Assembly (NCBI GenBank): GCA_963803155.1 | Contig: CAWDMN010000112.1 | Span: 9,651-73,650, forward strand | Direction: 5' to 3' | DNA from: CAWDMN01 sp963803155 | GTDB lineage: Bacteria > Acidobacteriota > Terriglobia > Versatilivoradales > Versatilivoraceae | Length of the DNA: 64,000 nucleotides | In this document: piece by piece, positions 1-9,754 of the stretch | Layout of the letters: each line of letters begins with the position of its first letter | Numbering within the stretch: position 1 is the first letter of the stretch | Position numbers and translations under genes: made by a program | The notes under the pieces: generated by a model | The model's database searches: none | Seen by the model: the letters and a program-made list of their open reading frames with translations, nothing else | What the model was told of the DNA's origin: nothing

Positions 1-1284
1 TTTAAAGTAGCCACGAATTTCCCTGCCAGAACCACTTGGCAAATCTTCGCCATTATTCTCTTGATTAGCCTGGTTGGGATTAATGGCGGATGCAAGAAAG
101 TCTCTGGGGATAGTCTACCCTCTCGGATTCAGAACCAAGAGCGGACCACGCAAGTTGTGAAAAAGGATTTCATCCGTTCGGTGAGATTGGCGGGTACGAC
201 CGAAGCAGTCCAATCCTTCAATGTTTTGGCGCCGCGCCTTCCCGGGCGCAGCGGTTGGGGTGATTTAACCATCACCAAATTAGTGGCCGCCGGTTCCCGT
301 GTGAAACCGGGTGAATTATTAGTGGAATTCGACCGCCAGGGGCAGATTAGGAATTTTTTAGACACCCAGCGGGATTATTTGCAGCAAGTCGAGCAGATCA
401 AGAAAAAGAAGGCTGAGATTTCCGCGGCCAAGGCCAAAGACGACACGGAATTGAAGGCGGCGGAAAATGATGTAGATTCAGCAAAATGGGAGATGCAACG
501 CAATGAAGTGATTGCAAGGATTGATGCGGAAAAAAACGTCCAGAATTATGAAGAGGCTAAAGCCAAGCTGACTGCCTTGCGCAAAACTTACGATTTAAAG
601 CGAAAAGCTGCATTGGCGGATCTGAGGGTGCTTGAGATACAGACAGTCCACAACAAAATGGCCATGGATCATGCCCGGGAGAACATGGAAAAAATGGTGA
701 TCAAAGCCAACATGGAAGGGATTGTTGTCCTCAGTCAGACTTGGAAGGGCCAAAGTATGGGAGAAGTTCAGGAAGGGGATTCCATCCATCCTGGTTCATC
801 GATCCTGCAGTTGGTTAACCCTTCCATGATGCAGGTGCGGTCCAGGATCAATCAGGCTGATTTTCTTTTTATGAAACTGGACCAGAGCGCACAGGTCGGT
901 CTTGATGCATATCCTGGATTGACGTTTAAAGGACGTTTAAGGCAAGTAGCTCCAATCGGAGTTCCCAGCAATTTTTCCAATCGAATTCGGACCTTTGTAG
1001 CCCTATTCGATTTAGAAGGGAACGATTCCCGATTGATGCCGGATTTATCGGCAGCCATCGATGTGGAGATAGAACGAATTCCCTCAGTTTTGGTGATTCC
1101 GCGCGATGCTATCATTTCGGAAAAGGGCCAGTCTGCCGTGCAAGTACTCAGAGACGGCAAAGCTCAAATACGCACGATAAAAGTGGCACAAAAAAGCGAT
1201 ATGGAAGCTGTGGTGGAAGCAGGTTTGGAAGTGGGTGAAGTGATCTTGTTGGGTAATCACTCTATCAATGGAAATAGGTCATAG
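1..1284 (+). CDS. HlyD/MacA-type periplasmic adaptor lipoprotein, adaptor 1 (5' partial)
   Basis: Periplasmic membrane-fusion (adaptor) protein of a tripartite efflux system, bridging an inner-membrane transporter and an outer-membrane channel. The frame is open to base 1, so the true start lies at or beyond the window edge; a TTG at 61 is only the first in-window candidate. The N-terminus reads as a hydrophobic segment (IFAIILLISLVG) ending in GGC, compatible with a lipoprotein signal although the lipobox is not ideal. Then come a biotinyl-lipoyl-like half (KLVAAGSRVKPGELLVEFD), a long charged coiled-coil hairpin rich in Lys/Glu/Ala, the second lipoyl half and a beta-barrel domain. It is the first of three related adaptors and its stop is within a few bases of the next start. 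Family assignment is firm; the substrate is unknown. Confidence 0.85.
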   Translation, partial: FKVATNFPARTTWQIFAIILLISLVGINGGCKKVSGDSLPSRIQNQERTTQVVKKDFIRSVRLAGTTEAVQSFNVLAPRLPGRSGWGDLTITKLVAAGSRVKPGELLVEFDRQGQIRNFLDTQRDYLQQVEQIKKKKAEISAAKAKDDTELKAAENDVDSAKWEMQRNEVIARIDAEKNVQNYEEAKAKLTALRKTYDLKRKAALADLRVLEIQTVHNKMAMDHARENMEKMVIKANMEGIVVLSQTWKGQSMGEVQEGDSIHPGSSILQLVNPSMMQVRSRINQADFLFMKLDQSAQVGLDAYPGLTFKGRLRQVAPIGVPSNFSNRIRTFVALFDLEGNDSRLMPDLSAAIDVEIERIPSVLVIPRDAIISEKGQSAVQVLRDGKAQIRTIKVAQKSDMEAVVEAGLEVGEVILLGNHSINGNRS

Positions 1285-1285
1285 C

Positions 1286-2562
1286 ATGGCATATAAATCC
1301 CCTCAAAAATGGCGAAAGTGGCGAACTCTGGCGATTTTCGTGATATTAATCGTAATCGGCGTAGGGGTGGGACTCGCCTACCATTTCAATCGCCGGCCTC
1401 CGGAATTGCCCAACGAAGAAATCAGATTTGGCGAATTCCTGGATTATGTTCAGGTTCGAGGAGAACTCAAAGCCCTTAAATCCATCATTATGTCAGCTCC
1501 TCCTCGGGCCGGTGATTTGCAGATCATCAAGTTGTTGAAGAGCGGAACAATCGTCAAGAAAGGCGATGTGATAGCCCAGTTCGATACAGCCAACCTGGAT
1601 GGAAGACTGAATGAACGCAAATCAGCTTTGCGGCAGGCTGAAGCAGAAATTGAAAGAACCCTGGCCCAAGGGCGCTTGCAGAAAGAACAGAATGTGACGC
1701 TGGTGATGCAGCGGAAATATGATGTGGAAAGGGCCCGATTGGAAGCCAGCAAACAGGAAATTCTCTCCAAAATTGACGGGGAAAAAAATAAGCTGCTGCT
1801 AAGCAATGCCGAGCAGCTCGCCATAGAGACGGATCAAAAGGTGATATCGGATCGGGAGGGCATGGAGGCTGATGTTGCCGCAAACCAAAATAGCCGGAAA
1901 GCAGAGCAATATGAGGTCACCGATACGCAACAGCGGATCGCCGAAATGACTCTGCGTGCTCCAATTGAGGGTATGGTGACGCTTTTGCCCAACTATCGGA
2001 ATCGGAGCGGCTTCGGTTTTGGGAGCAACGCTCCTGAATTCAAGGAAGGTGACAAAGCGTATCCCAATGCCGCAATCGCGGAATTGCCGGATTTGTCTAC
2101 CTTGCGGGTGCTCGCCCGAATCGATGAAACGGACCGCGGCCGAATCGAAGTGGGAAACACCGTCAAGGTGAATGTGGATGCGATACCTGATAAGGAATTA
2201 ACTGGAATCGTCAAGGAGATCAGCACCCTGGCCCGCAACGATTTCAGCTCCTGGCCCCCCCCAAGAATTTTGACGTTCTGGTCACGCTCAATCAACCCGA
2301 TCCGCGTCTGCGTCCTGGCATGAGTGCCAATGTGCGGATCTTGGTGGAGCGGGTGCCGAATTCTTTGATGATCAAACCAGAGGCGCTTTTCCAGCGGGGA
2401 AGACGATATGTGGTTTTTGTTTTGGAGAAGAGTAAATACGAGGCCAAGGTCGTTCAGGTATTGCGGAGGACTAAAGGGCAACTGGTGATATTCGGTCAAT
2501 TACACAAGGGTGATCGGGTTGCCTTGAAAGATCCAGAAGTGGTGGAGGGTAAAAACAGATGA
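1286..2562 (+). CDS. HlyD/MacA-type adaptor 2, frameshifted at a C8 tract
   Basis: Second adaptor of the efflux operon, inner-membrane anchored: KWRKWR followed by one transmembrane segment (IFVILIVIGVGVGLAYHF), then lipoyl, coiled-coil and beta-barrel regions. I prefer ATG 1286, two bases after the previous stop and preceded by GAAATAGG; an upstream in-frame ATG at 1268 is possible. Frame is lost at eight C residues (2255-2262). Before the tract the reading ends in SSWPPP. After it the conserved continuation KNFDVLVTLNQPDPRLRPGM lies in the -1 frame and runs to 2562. The direct reading otherwise stops at 2323. With nine Cs the gene would encode about 425 aa, normal for the family. It may be an assembly indel, a true mutation or a slippery switch. 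The stop overlaps the start of adaptor 3 (ATGA). Confidence 0.75.
2255..2262. repeat. C8 mononucleotide tract at the frameshift in adaptor 2
   Basis: Eight consecutive C bases on the plus strand inside the beta-barrel coding part of adaptor 2. The conserved C-terminal reading is in the -1 frame after the tract, so the sequence is one base short of an intact gene. Tracts like this are prone to slipped-strand mispairing and also to sequencing error. Confidence 0.9.
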
Positions 2563-3877
2563 AGCTGCTCAAGAAATTGCTGATACCCATTTTGCTGATT
2601 GGGGCTGGGGGAATGGGCTGGTATTTTTCCAAGCCGTTGTTGCAGGACTTGACCCGCCAGGAACGCCCGATTCCCACCATTACGGTGACGCGTGGGAATG
2701 TGGAAATCAAGATTCATTCGATCGGCGAATTGCGCTCGGTAAAGAATGCCATGATGACCGCTCCGTCGGTTTGGGGGGGGGGAGTCTTCAAATTTTGAAG
2801 CTTTCCAAGACTGGTTCTTTTGTCAAGGAAGGAGACGTCATCATCGAAATCGATCCCAGTGAACAGGAATATCGCGCGGAACAGGAAAAGGCGGAGTTAG
2901 ATCAGGCGGAAGAGAGGATTTCCAAAGCGAAGGCGGACGCGGCTGTGCAGGGGGCTCAGGATGAGGTCGAATTACTGCGAGCCCGCTTTGAAGTGAGGAG
3001 AGCCGAATTAGAGGTGAGCCGCAATGAGCTGGTTAGCGCCATCGACGCCAAGAAGAATGATTTGAATTTGGAAGAGGCTCGGCGGAAGCTGGCCCAATTG
3101 GAAAATGATGTAGTGTCGCGAGTTGCTTCCAACGAAGCTAGCATCGCCGTGATGGAGGCTGGACGGGACCGCGCCCGATTGAGTCTGGCCGAGGCCAGGA
3201 AAAACATCGAGAACATGGTTGTAAAATCCCCCATTTCCGGACTGGTGGCGGTTCGCGACAACATGGATGCCGGGGGCGGAAACTTTTTTGGTGCTACTCT
3301 TCCGGAATACAGGGAAGGGGACATGGTTTTTCCGGGCCGCCCCATCGCCCAGATTTTGGACTTGGACCAAATGGAGATTCAAGCGCGGATCAACGAAATT
3401 GATCGCGCGAATCTGAATTCCGGTCAACCCATCCTTCTGCAGGTGGAATCTTTGCCTGGCCAATCTTTTGAAGGAAAAGTGAAAAGCATAGCTGGAATGG
3501 CTTCCCGTGGAGAATTTTTTACGGGGAATGTGGTCCGCCAATTTGAAACCACTTTCGAAATTCAAAAGCCCGATCCACGTCTTCGTCCTGGAGTGACCGC
3601 TCGTGTGGTGATTATTGGGGAGAGCTTGAAAAATGTCCTTTTTCTTCCCAGACAGGCATTGTTTGAGCAGGAGGGAAAGCAGATTGCCTATATCAAGAAG
3701 CGAGGCGCTTTCGAGGGAAGAGAGGTCAGAGTTAAACAGCGCACCGAGAGTCAGGTAGTGATCGATGGCTTAGATGAGGGGACCGAGGTCGCCATGGTGA
3801 ATCCCGAGGCGAAAAAAGGGAAATCCTCGGCAGAAGCTCCCGCCGCCGCCCCCACCCTGGGTGGAGGTGCAAAATGA
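2559..3877 (+). CDS. HlyD/MacA-type adaptor 3, frameshifted at a G10 tract
   Basis: Third adaptor of the operon. ATG 2559 overlaps the stop of adaptor 2 (ATGA). N-terminal membrane anchor LLIPILLIGAGGMGWYF. The frame breaks at ten G residues (2773-2782): the first reading ends in WGGGVFKF and a stop, while the conserved lipoyl continuation SLQILKLSKTGSFVKEGD is in the -1 frame and runs on through the coiled coil and the barrel (QKPDPRLRPGVTARV) to 3877. Repaired by one base the protein is about 439 aa with an Ala/Pro-rich tail. Like adaptor 2, it is one base short of an intact frame. The stop overlaps the permease start (ATGA), indicating translational coupling. Function is by family; the frame state is seen directly. 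Confidence 0.75.
2773..2782. repeat. G10 mononucleotide tract at the frameshift in adaptor 3
   Basis: Ten consecutive G bases near the 5' end of adaptor 3. One more G (or two fewer) restores the conserved reading. This is the longest G/C mononucleotide tract I found in the window. Confidence 0.9.
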
Positions 3878-5151
3878 AATCGAATCTGGGCCAAAAAAGC
3901 ATCTGGATGCAGTTTACTCTGTATTTCGGCATCGGAATGCAGAATCTGCTGGCTCATAAATTGCGCTCCTTCTTGACCATGTTGGGAATGATTTTCGGCG
4001 TGGCTGCCGTGGTTTCGATGCTCTCCATCGGTGCCGGCGCCCAACAGCAAGTCATGGCTTTTATCGAACAACTAGGCGTTAGAAACTTGATTGTGGAAGC
4101 TAAGGAGACCACGGATTCGCAGACTTTTCAAAACATTCGAAAGACATCCCCCGGGCTCACTTTTCAGGATTATCGGGTGATTAAGGCGAACATTAAAGAT
4201 ATCGCCACCGCAACGGCTCGAAAACGGTTTGCCGCCACAAAAATGTTGCCTAAGCCGCAGCAGGAGATGCCAGTTCTTTACGGTGTCGATCCCAATTATC
4301 AAAAGATCTCGGCTCTCCAGGTAATCTCTGGGCGCTTTTATGATGATGAAGAGAATGAGAGGGGCGCCCCTGTTTGTGTTCTGGGAGAAGGGACCAAGAC
4401 CAACCTCTTCGGGCCTCAGGATGCCATCGGGCAATATATCAAGGTCCATGACCAGTGGCTGCGAGTAGTGGGGGTCGTCGGGCCTCAATTGACCATTCGT
4501 TCCGACATCGGGGGAGTACCTGCCCAGGATCGGAATAATTTAATTTATGTTCCGCTCTATTGCCCAATCTTGCGGATGGCGGACGTCAACAGCCGTTGGA
4601 AGGACGAGATTGACGGTGTCTATCTGCAGTTGGCCGTGGGTGCTGACAGCTTTGAAGCCGCTCGGGTAGTCCGAGGAATCCTGGACGGCTCACATCGGGG
4701 GACTGACGATTACAACGTCATTGTTCCGGCGGAATTATTAGCTGAACAAAAACGAACCCAGCGGATCTTCGATATGGTCATGGTGGCGATTGCCTCCATC
4801 TCCTTGTTGGTGGGCGGTATTGGAATCATGAACATCATGTTGGCCAGCATCTTGGAGCGGACGCGGGAAATCGGCGTGCGCCGCGCCCTGGGGGCTCGTC
4901 AACGCGACATTGTCCGCCAGTTTATGATTGAAGCGATTTTGATTTCTTTCGTCGGCGGATTTCTTGGGGTTGCCTTTGGATTCGGCATGTCCCGGCTAAT
5001 TGCCATGCTGGCGGGTTGGTCCACAATTGTCACGGCCAATTCGATTTGGTTGGCTTTCCTGGTTTCGGTTTCCGTCGGTTTGGTTTTTGGCAGCTATCCA
5101 GCCATCAAAGCCGCCAGACTTGATCCCGTAGAAGCAATTCGATACGAATAA
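3874..5151 (+). CDS. MacB-type ABC transporter permease (FtsX family)
   Basis: 425-aa inner-membrane permease without a fused ATPase. Residues ~20-45 form a first membrane segment (LTMLGMIFGVAAVVSMLSIG), followed by a periplasmic MacB_PCD domain. The C-terminal FtsX domain has three membrane segments with the hallmark GGIGIMNIMLASILERTREI and RRALGARQRDI, ending in the typical ARLDPVEAIRYE. The start overlaps the stop of adaptor 3. No nucleotide-binding subunit is encoded downstream in the window; it is probably upstream of base 1 or elsewhere. With the three adaptors and the TolC-like channel that follows, it forms a MacAB-TolC-like system that may export peptides, siderophores, lipids or antibiotics. 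The substrate cannot be read from sequence. Confidence 0.9.
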   Translation: MKSNLGQKSIWMQFTLYFGIGMQNLLAHKLRSFLTMLGMIFGVAAVVSMLSIGAGAQQQVMAFIEQLGVRNLIVEAKETTDSQTFQNIRKTSPGLTFQDYRVIKANIKDIATATARKRFAATKMLPKPQQEMPVLYGVDPNYQKISALQVISGRFYDDEENERGAPVCVLGEGTKTNLFGPQDAIGQYIKVHDQWLRVVGVVGPQLTIRSDIGGVPAQDRNNLIYVPLYCPILRMADVNSRWKDEIDGVYLQLAVGADSFEAARVVRGILDGSHRGTDDYNVIVPAELLAEQKRTQRIFDMVMVAIASISLLVGGIGIMNIMLASILERTREIGVRRALGARQRDIVRQFMIEAILISFVGGFLGVAFGFGMSRLIAMLAGWSTIVTANSIWLAFLVSVSVGLVFGSYPAIKAARLDPVEAIRYE

Positions 5152-5240
5152 ATCTTGTCCTGAGCAGATTTCCATCAACGGTTTCATTTGCCCTCGATGG
5201 CTCATTTTATTTATATGCCCTTGCAAGAGCGGAGGACTTA

Positions 5241-6884
5241 ATGCGGAAAGGCATTTTGGTATTTATCTGGATTTTAATTTTTTCGGGGGCCAATGAATGT
5301 CTCGCCCAGACATTCCCCATGCCCGATTACTTTAAGACATTGATTAATCGACCGGCTTCTCCCGAAGTCCTGCCTGGTCCAAAATCTTTAAAGGATTATG
5401 CAGTCGATGGAGAATTGCGGATTACTCTGGCTGACGCCATTCGCCTCATGCTCTTGAATAACACCAGCGTGCGGATCAATCAGCTCGATCTGGAATCTTC
5501 ACGATGGGCCATTCAAAAAGCGTATCAGCCCTTTGATCCCGTTGGTCGCGCCAGTTTTAGTACATCCCGCGCGAAAACTCCCACAAGCTTGGAGACCGAG
5601 GGAGCTTTGACTCGGAGCGATTTGGACCAGCAGGCGCAGTTTGGCTATTCCCAACTTTTTCAAACGGGCACTCGGTTCGACACTTCATTCGACGCCTCCA
5701 AATTTTCCACCAACAACATTTATTCGATCTATAATCCCTCAATTTCCTCCAACTTGAATTTTGCCTTGACTCAGCCATTGTGGCGAGACCGCGGCTTTTT
5801 CCCCAATCGCGCCCCCATTCTGATTGCGCGGCGGAATCTCACCCAGACCCGAGCTAACTTTGAAGCCCAGCTTAACGAATCGATTTCACGGGTTGTCGGC
5901 CAATATTGGAGCGTTGTGGGCGCTCGTGAAAATTTGAAGGTCCAGAGAGAGGCATTGAATATGGCCGAGGTGACCTATAAGCGCAACCAACGGGAATTGG
6001 AGTTGGGCGCCTTGCCGCCGCTGAATATTTTCCGCTCGGAATCTCAAGTCGCCAGCCGCCGCGTGGACGTGATCAGCGCCGAATACGCCTTGAAGCAGGC
6101 AGAGGACGCGCTCCGGCAGACACTGGGCGTGGATCTGGATGGGGATATTCGCAAGCTGAAAATGAGTTTGACGGAAAAAGTCGACACCGCCGGTGATTTG
6201 ATGGGCGTCAATCTCGATGAATCTTTGCAAGTGGCGCTTTCCAAGCGGCCGGAACTCGAAGCCCTGCGGCAACAACTCGCCGTGGCGGATATCAATGTCA
6301 AGCTGGCCCACAACAACCTGCAGCCGGATCTTAATTTGAGTACCTTTTACACCGGAAACGGGCAGGGCGGAAATTTGTTGGACTCTTCAGTTATTCCTCC
6401 TGTAATTGTTAGCCCGGGGGGATTGGGCGATGCCCTGAGTCAAGTTGGCCGCTTCAATTATCCCACCTTTGGGTTTTCGGTACAATTGAACCTTCCCATC
6501 AAGAACCGCTCGGCCCAAGCCAACATGGGGAATGCCCTGGTTAACAAGCGGCGCGGCCTTTATAATCTCCGGCAATTGGAACAAACCATCGACTTGGAGG
6601 TTCATAATGCCGCCAACCAGGTGGAGCAATCCAAACTCTCAATGACGGCGGCCAAGGTGGCTCGAGATTTAGCACAAAAGACACTCGAAGCGGAGCAGCG
6701 GAAATACGAATTAGGCGCGAGTCAGATCTTTTTTGTGCTGGATGCACAGACCCAATTATCTCAAGCCGAAGTCAGTTTTCTTCAGGCTCAAATTAACTAT
6801 CACCGTTCGATCACTGACTTGGATCGGGCCACAGGACGGCTTCTGGAGCGACATCGGATACAGATTGACGAAGCCACAAAATAA
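5241..6884 (+). CDS. TolC-like outer-membrane efflux channel
   Basis: 547-aa outer-membrane factor with a Sec signal peptide (GILVFIWILIFSGANECLA, cleavage near AQ). Two tandem OEP repeats are visible: an N-terminal half with beta-strand-rich stretches (FGYSQLFQTGTRFDTSF, NFALTQPLWRD) and long helical parts containing the NxxS/R and KRPELEALRQQL patterns, then a second half with PTFGFSVQLNLPI and a helical QAEVSFLQAQINYHRSI. ATG 5241 is preceded by GCGGAGGA. It lies 89 bp after the permease and is presumably in the same transcript. It would supply the outer-membrane exit duct for the adaptor/permease complex. Confidence 0.9.
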   Translation: MRKGILVFIWILIFSGANECLAQTFPMPDYFKTLINRPASPEVLPGPKSLKDYAVDGELRITLADAIRLMLLNNTSVRINQLDLESSRWAIQKAYQPFDPVGRASFSTSRAKTPTSLETEGALTRSDLDQQAQFGYSQLFQTGTRFDTSFDASKFSTNNIYSIYNPSISSNLNFALTQPLWRDRGFFPNRAPILIARRNLTQTRANFEAQLNESISRVVGQYWSVVGARENLKVQREALNMAEVTYKRNQRELELGALPPLNIFRSESQVASRRVDVISAEYALKQAEDALRQTLGVDLDGDIRKLKMSLTEKVDTAGDLMGVNLDESLQVALSKRPELEALRQQLAVADINVKLAHNNLQPDLNLSTFYTGNGQGGNLLDSSVIPPVIVSPGGLGDALSQVGRFNYPTFGFSVQLNLPIKNRSAQANMGNALVNKRRGLYNLRQLEQTIDLEVHNAANQVEQSKLSMTAAKVARDLAQKTLEAEQRKYELGASQIFFVLDAQTQLSQAEVSFLQAQINYHRSITDLDRATGRLLERHRIQIDEATK

Positions 6885-7225
6885 TAGGCGGCAAGGGGGA
6901 CCGGTCGTCAGGGCGAGGGATGAAGGATCCTGCAATCCAATAAGCAGCACTCCCGCCCTCGTTTGCTGTCGTGGAGAACCTCTCCCAGCATTGCAGTACG
7001 AGGGGGAATGGATTTTCATGTTTTTGGCTAAATGCACTTTTTCCCCTTTGCTTGGAAAATATCAGGCAATTTATTTGCAGTTCCTAAGCTACACTTCATG
7101 AATTGGACTTTATTCGTTGGAGCCCACTGCATTTATCTCCAGCGTTCGGTTTGGGCTTGAATCGACAACATGGGACGTTATTTTGCATTGGTTGAGAAGG
7201 TCACTTTTTTGATATCGAGGTTATC
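6885..7225. other. Intergenic region, nothing recognised
   Basis: 341 bp between the TolC-like gene and the ThuA-like gene. I see no convincing gene, RNA or clean terminator. CCCTCG and CGAGGG occur about 50 bases apart but make no compact stem followed by Ts. Confidence 0.5.
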
Positions 7226-7969
7226 ATGCGAATTTGGAAAGTATGTCTGATCTTGTTGTTGATGGTCATGATGGCGATGGTTGCTTATTCAGCGCCAGAG
7301 GTGGCAAAGATTAAAGTGTTGCTCGTCACGGGCGATGATGCTTCCGCCCACAATTGGCGTGAAATTGCCGTGACTACCCGTGAGGTCCTGGAGAATTCTG
7401 GAAAATTCATGGTACGGATTAGTGAAGATCCCGCCATACTGGAGTCCGGCAGCTTAAATCAATATGATTTGATCTTCATCACGCTCTATAATGCTACTCT
7501 GCCAACGCTCTCTCCCAGCGCCAAACAAAACCTCCTCGAATTTGTCAAAGGAGGGAAGGGTTTTGCGCTGTCCCATCTGGCCAGCGCTTCATTCAAGGAA
7601 TGGGAAGATTTTAAAGAACTGGTGGGACGCTACTGGGTGATGGGGACATCCGGGCATGGTCCGCGCAACACTTTCAAGATCAAAGTGGCTGATCCGAAGG
7701 ATCCCATTATGCGGGGAATTCCTGACTTTGAAACCAATGATGAACTTTATGCGAAATTGCAAGGAAGCAAACCAATCCATGTTTTGGCGACAGCTGATTC
7801 GGATTGGAGCCACAAAACTGAGCCTCTAGCCTTCACCTTGGAGTACGGAAAGGGGCGGGTGTTTCAAGAAACGTTCGGGCATGATCATGCCGGCATTATG
7901 ACTCCCATGGTGCAAAAGCTGATTGTACAAGGCTGTGAGTGGGCTGCCACCGGCAAAGTGAGCCAGTGA
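7226..7969 (+). CDS. Secreted ThuA-like domain protein
   Basis: 247-aa protein with an N-terminal signal peptide (CLILLLMVMMAMVAYSA). The mature part has the ThuA/class I glutamine-amidotransferase-like fold: IKVLLVTGDDASAHNWRE, a GGKGFALSHLASASF loop and a C-terminal GKGRVFQETFGHDHAG. ThuA proteins are linked to trehalose and other disaccharide use in rhizobia, and such domains are common in secreted sugar-degradation loci; the exact reaction is not established. ATG 7226 has GAGG upstream. It stands alone, so context adds little. Related carbohydrate proteins occur elsewhere in the window (36520-39406). Confidence 0.8.
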   Translation: MRIWKVCLILLLMVMMAMVAYSAPEVAKIKVLLVTGDDASAHNWREIAVTTREVLENSGKFMVRISEDPAILESGSLNQYDLIFITLYNATLPTLSPSAKQNLLEFVKGGKGFALSHLASASFKEWEDFKELVGRYWVMGTSGHGPRNTFKIKVADPKDPIMRGIPDFETNDELYAKLQGSKPIHVLATADSDWSHKTEPLAFTLEYGKGRVFQETFGHDHAGIMTPMVQKLIVQGCEWAATGKVSQ

Positions 7970-8428
7970 ATTACTCCAGGAGCGCAGATCCCCGCCGTTG
8001 CGGCAACGAAAATTGAAATGGAATAAGAATGGTGATCTTGGAGGTTTTCTGATGGGCCAGTCTTGAAGGAAGAAGATGACCACAATTGGAATCAACAGAA
8101 TAGAAAGCCAGGGGCAAGATACGCAAAGCACCCTTATCATGCCCCTGGTTGAATGTCGTTTTTTTGCTCAATCCCGAGCAATGCAAAATCATTGCCCCAA
8201 GTCGCCGCTAAGCGAGATTCTTGTCGCTTTGTTATTGTTAATATCATCCGGATTGCCTCTTCCCAGCATCTTATAACCAATGCAATTGCCTTGACGAACC
8301 CTAGAATTGCCACGCCACCTGAAGCCCCTCTCCAGGATTATATTCGGAACGTGCCTGAGGCAGAATGCATCCCGCAAAAACCTCCCCTGGTCTTTTTAGA
8401 GCCAATCAAAAGCATATTGTGCGAAGAT
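7970..8428. other. Intergenic region, nothing recognised
   Basis: 459 bp between the ThuA-like gene and the 3' end of the convergent NagX-like gene. The short open frames here have no recognisable motif and no ribosome-binding site. No terminator hairpin stood out. Confidence 0.5.
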
Positions 8429-9538
8429 CTAAGCCTTGAGAAATATTTTCTGCCGGTAAAGGAAATAGAGGAACAACCATTTGACCGTCAGCACCGAAAA
8501 GGTTTGGAAAACGGCTTGATATAAACCAAGTCGATTGATGAAACCATGCGTGAAAATGGCAGCAATAGTCCCGAAATCGAAAAGAGCCTGAGCCAAGTAT
8601 ATGGTAATGGCATTCATCCCGATAATGATAAAAGGGAAAGCCCAGCCTTTCCAGCCGCGTACATCAATAATCCAGTAAAAGAGCGCAAGCAGCAGCAAAC
8701 TCCAGCCACCCGCAAACAAAACATAAGAACTTGTCCAAAGAATTTTGTTGATGGGGAAAAATGGGTTCCACGCCAAGGCCACGACGAGGCTGGCCACTCC
8801 GGCAATCGCCAAACCGGCTGCCTTTCGACCCGGCTGGCGTGATGAACGCAGCCAATAGGAGGCCAGCACTCCCAGCAGGGCGGTGGCAATTGCAGGCAAT
8901 GTGGAGAGGATCCCTTCATTGTCGCCAAAAGGATAACAACAGAAACTGCCGGGAATCATCAATCGATCCAGATAACCCGCCAGGTTCCCTTGTTGTGTGA
9001 GCACTCCGGCCCCAACTCCGGGCACTGGAACCCAGTTCATGATTATCCAATATCCAATGAGCACGGCTCCAAATGTGATTGCTTGTATGCGCCTGCTGGT
9101 AAAGAGAACCAGCAGGGAGGCCACACAGTAGCCGATGGCAATGCGTTGCAAGACTCCTGGCCAGCGCTGAGAGCCGAAATTCAGATCCAAGAGATGGTTA
9201 ACGAGCAGGCCAAAGAAAAAAAGTTTGCAGCTGCGCACCAGGATGTGACGGCAAAGCACGCTGCGTGAGGTCCCTTTGGAAAGCCGGCTTTCAATGGCCA
9301 GAGGAATGCTCACTCCCACCAGGAAAAGAAAGAGCGGGAAAATCAGGTCATAAAAAGTAAAGCCATTCCACGCTGTATGTTCAAGCTGATTCTTCAGGGA
9401 TCGGGCCCACGAATGATCCGAGAGTTCCAGCGCGGAAGTAAAAAATGCATCGGCGCCAATAATCCAGAACATGTCGAATCCCCGCAAAGCATCAATACTG
9501 GCAATCCTTTTAGAACTTTGAGTGTTTTGATTTGACAT
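8429..9538 (-). CDS. NagX/HGSNAT-like membrane acyltransferase (DUF1624/DUF5009)
   Basis: 369-aa polytopic membrane protein. The N-terminus has the family signature RIASIDALRGFDMFWIIG, then FYDLIFPLFLFLVGVSIPLA, QRIAIGYCVASLL and repeated hydrophobic helices up to NAITIYLAQALFDF; about ten membrane segments in total. The family includes human heparan-alpha-glucosaminide N-acetyltransferase and bacterial NagX-type proteins, thought to transfer an acetyl group onto glucosamine-type sugars across a membrane. The start at 9538 is preceded on the minus strand by CAGGAA. It is a monocistronic minus-strand gene. The sugar substrate is inferred only from the family. Confidence 0.85.
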   Translation of the reverse strand: MSNQNTQSSKRIASIDALRGFDMFWIIGADAFFTSALELSDHSWARSLKNQLEHTAWNGFTFYDLIFPLFLFLVGVSIPLAIESRLSKGTSRSVLCRHILVRSCKLFFFGLLVNHLLDLNFGSQRWPGVLQRIAIGYCVASLLVLFTSRRIQAITFGAVLIGYWIIMNWVPVPGVGAGVLTQQGNLAGYLDRLMIPGSFCCYPFGDNEGILSTLPAIATALLGVLASYWLRSSRQPGRKAAGLAIAGVASLVVALAWNPFFPINKILWTSSYVLFAGGWSLLLLALFYWIIDVRGWKGWAFPFIIIGMNAITIYLAQALFDFGTIAAIFTHGFINRLGLYQAVFQTFSVLTVKWLFLYFLYRQKIFLKA

Positions 9539-9754
9539 TGGTTTTGGTTTCCTGAGGAGGTTTTAATAAAATAAAGGAAGGCAAAAAAGAGTTTACACAA
9601 AATTCTTTATCCAGGCAATTCAAACCAAAAATTTTTCGAGCGTAAAGATTTGAGGACAGACACGAATTCCCACAATTAGCGATGTGAGGCGCATTGCCAA
9701 CTTCACGAGACGAGGTTGATCCGGCCCCTCCAAGGAGGCGCACATTCCAATTGG

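Noticed and set aside
3008..3565. 185-codon antisense frame in adaptor 3
   Set aside because: Shadow of the coiled-coil coding region; no independent support.
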